Part shown: piece after piece, positions 5,491 to 6,145 of the stretch
Layout: every line of letters starts with the position of its first letter
Numbering within the stretch: position 1 is the stretch's first letter
Origin: DATFPQ01 sp035264765
GTDB lineage: Bacteria > Actinomycetota > Actinomycetes > Actinomycetales > Angustibacteraceae
NCBI GenBank assembly: GCA_035264765.1
Contig: DATFPQ010000018.1
Location: 1 to 6,145 of the forward strand
DNA length: 6,145 nt
Direction: 5' to 3'
Program-made: the position numbers and the translations under genes
Notes under the pieces: generated by a model
Databases searched by the model: none
What the model was told of the DNA's origin: nothing
The model's input: the letters and a program-made list of their open reading frames with translations, nothing else

Positions 5491-6024
5491 ATGAGGTGGT
5501 ACTTCCTGCTGGTCGCCGCGGTCGCCGTCGAGCGCCTCGTGGAGCTGGTGGTCTCCCGCCGCAACCTGGCCTGGAGCCTGGCGCGGGGTGGCAGCGTACA
5601 CGGCACGGGGCACTGGGCGTTCATGGTCGTGCTGCACACGGGCCTGTTGGTCGGGGCGGTGGTCGAGGTGGCCGTCGCGGACCGGCCGTTCCTGCCGTGG
5701 CTGGGCTGGCCGATGCTGGGGCTCGTCCTGGCATCGCAGGCGCTGCGCTGGTGGTGCATCCGCACGCTCGGCCCCCGCTGGAACACCCAGGTGGTGGTGG
5801 TCCCCGGCCTCCCGCTGGTGCGCAGCGGCCCGTACCGGGTGCTCCCCCACCCCAACTACGTGGCGGTGGTCGTCGAGGGATTCGCGCTCCCGATGGTGCA
5901 CACCGCGTGGGTCACCGCCGTTGTCTTCACCGCGCTCAACCTTCCGCTGCTCGCGGTCCGGATCCGCGCCGAGGAGGCGGCGATGGCGGCCGCGGTGGCG
6001 GCACCGGCCGCACCGCCCCGGTGA
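5491..6024 (+). CDS. Isoprenylcysteine carboxyl methyltransferase-like membrane methyltransferase (SrsB-like)
   Basis: This 177-residue membrane protein has the ICMT/PEMT-type C-terminal domain: RWWCIRTLGPRWNTQV (86-101), then GPYRVLPHPNY (113-123) and the Glu-Glu pair (161-162) of the S-adenosylmethionine and substrate site. Hydrophobic segments near 4-20, 43-63, 67-86 and 124-155 cross the membrane. Beside a type III synthase, family members such as SrsB O-methylate an alkylresorcinol hydroxyl rather than a protein carboxyl; that role is inferred here. The gene starts 7 bp after the synthase stop with no ribosome site, so its translation is probably coupled to the synthase. The last 12 residues are an Ala/Pro tail beyond the domain. 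Its stop overlaps the start of the next gene. Confidence 0.9.
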   Translation: MRWYFLLVAAVAVERLVELVVSRRNLAWSLARGGSVHGTGHWAFMVVLHTGLLVGAVVEVAVADRPFLPWLGWPMLGLVLASQALRWWCIRTLGPRWNTQVVVVPGLPLVRSGPYRVLPHPNYVAVVVEGFALPMVHTAWVTAVVFTALNLPLLAVRIRAEEAAMAAAVAAPAAPPR

Positions 6025-6145
6025 TCGACGTCCTGGTGGCCGGCGGGGGCCCGGCGGGCCTGGCCACCGCCCTGTACGCCGCGCGCGCCGGCCTGGACGT
6101 CGTCGTGGTCGAGCCGCGTCGTACCCCGGTGGACAAGGCCTGCGG
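6021..6145 (+). CDS. FAD-dependent oxidoreductase or monooxygenase, N-terminal fragment (SrsC-like)
   Basis: Only the first 41 codons are present; the gene runs off the right edge. They encode an FAD-binding Rossmann start: a beta strand (IDVLVAG), GGGPAG (8-13, GxGxxG), a helix, a second strand and Glu31, which usually binds the FAD ribose. The following VDKACG is typical of the geranylgeranyl-reductase/aromatic-hydroxylase branch of flavoproteins. GTG 6021 overlaps the methyltransferase stop in the tetranucleotide GTGA, a sign of coupled translation in one operon. By analogy with SrsC it would hydroxylate the methylated phenolic lipid, leading to a quinone. A reductase acting on a prenyl chain is an alternative, given the UbiA gene nearby. 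Confidence 0.85.
   Translation, partial: MIDVLVAGGGPAGLATALYAARAGLDVVVVEPRRTPVDKAC

Noticed and set aside
1..6145. CRISPR array, tRNA, rRNA, insertion sequence or attachment site
   Set aside because: There are no spaced direct repeats, no tRNA-like cloverleaf or rRNA signature and no transposase frame or terminal repeats. The window is filled with ordinary chromosomal-type genes.

Overview
The window is very GC-rich (roughly three quarters G+C by eye). Its codons end in G or C, GTG starts are common, and several genes look leaderless. This points to a high-GC actinobacterium (Actinomycetota); I cannot name a genus. Seven protein genes fill almost all of it, and the largest gene-free gap is 236 bases. 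Two genes run off the ends: a class V aminotransferase on the minus strand at base 1 and a flavoprotein on the plus strand at base 6145. Long overlapping open frames on the other strands are by-products of the GC bias and are not annotated.

Left part, 1-3467. A cysteine-desulfurase-like class V PLP enzyme (minus, 1389 to <1) lies downstream of a GNAT acetyltransferase gene (minus, 2537-1626). Between them are a probable terminator hairpin, a candidate promoter and a structured leader with a 22-codon open frame. The acetyltransferase is divergent from a metallo-beta-lactamase-fold hydrolase (plus, 2634-3467). Their 96-bp spacer holds two abutting perfect 6-3-6 inverted repeats and a leaderless-type promoter.

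Right part, 3489-6145. This is a small biosynthetic locus. A UbiA-family membrane prenyltransferase (minus, 4343-3489) is divergent from a tightly packed plus-strand operon. The operon encodes a type III polyketide synthase (4413-5483), an isoprenylcysteine-carboxyl-methyltransferase-like membrane methyltransferase (5491-6024) and an FAD-dependent oxidoreductase (6021 onward). The synthase, methyltransferase and flavin hydroxylase order is that of the Streptomyces griseus srsABC phenolic-lipid operon, and it resembles mycobacterial polyketide-quinone loci. The synthase would build a long-chain alkylresorcinol or alkylpyrone, the methyltransferase would O-methylate it, and the flavoprotein would hydroxylate it towards a quinone. 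The divergent UbiA enzyme adds a possible prenylation step, which would give a prenylated or quinone-type membrane lipid. The product is inferred, not shown.

The UbiA and synthase starts are 69 bp apart. Each is preceded by a TANNNT -10 hexamer only 6-7 nt before the start codon, as is the hydrolase start, so these transcripts probably begin at the start codon. A dyad overlaps the UbiA -10 element and could be an operator for the divergent pair.
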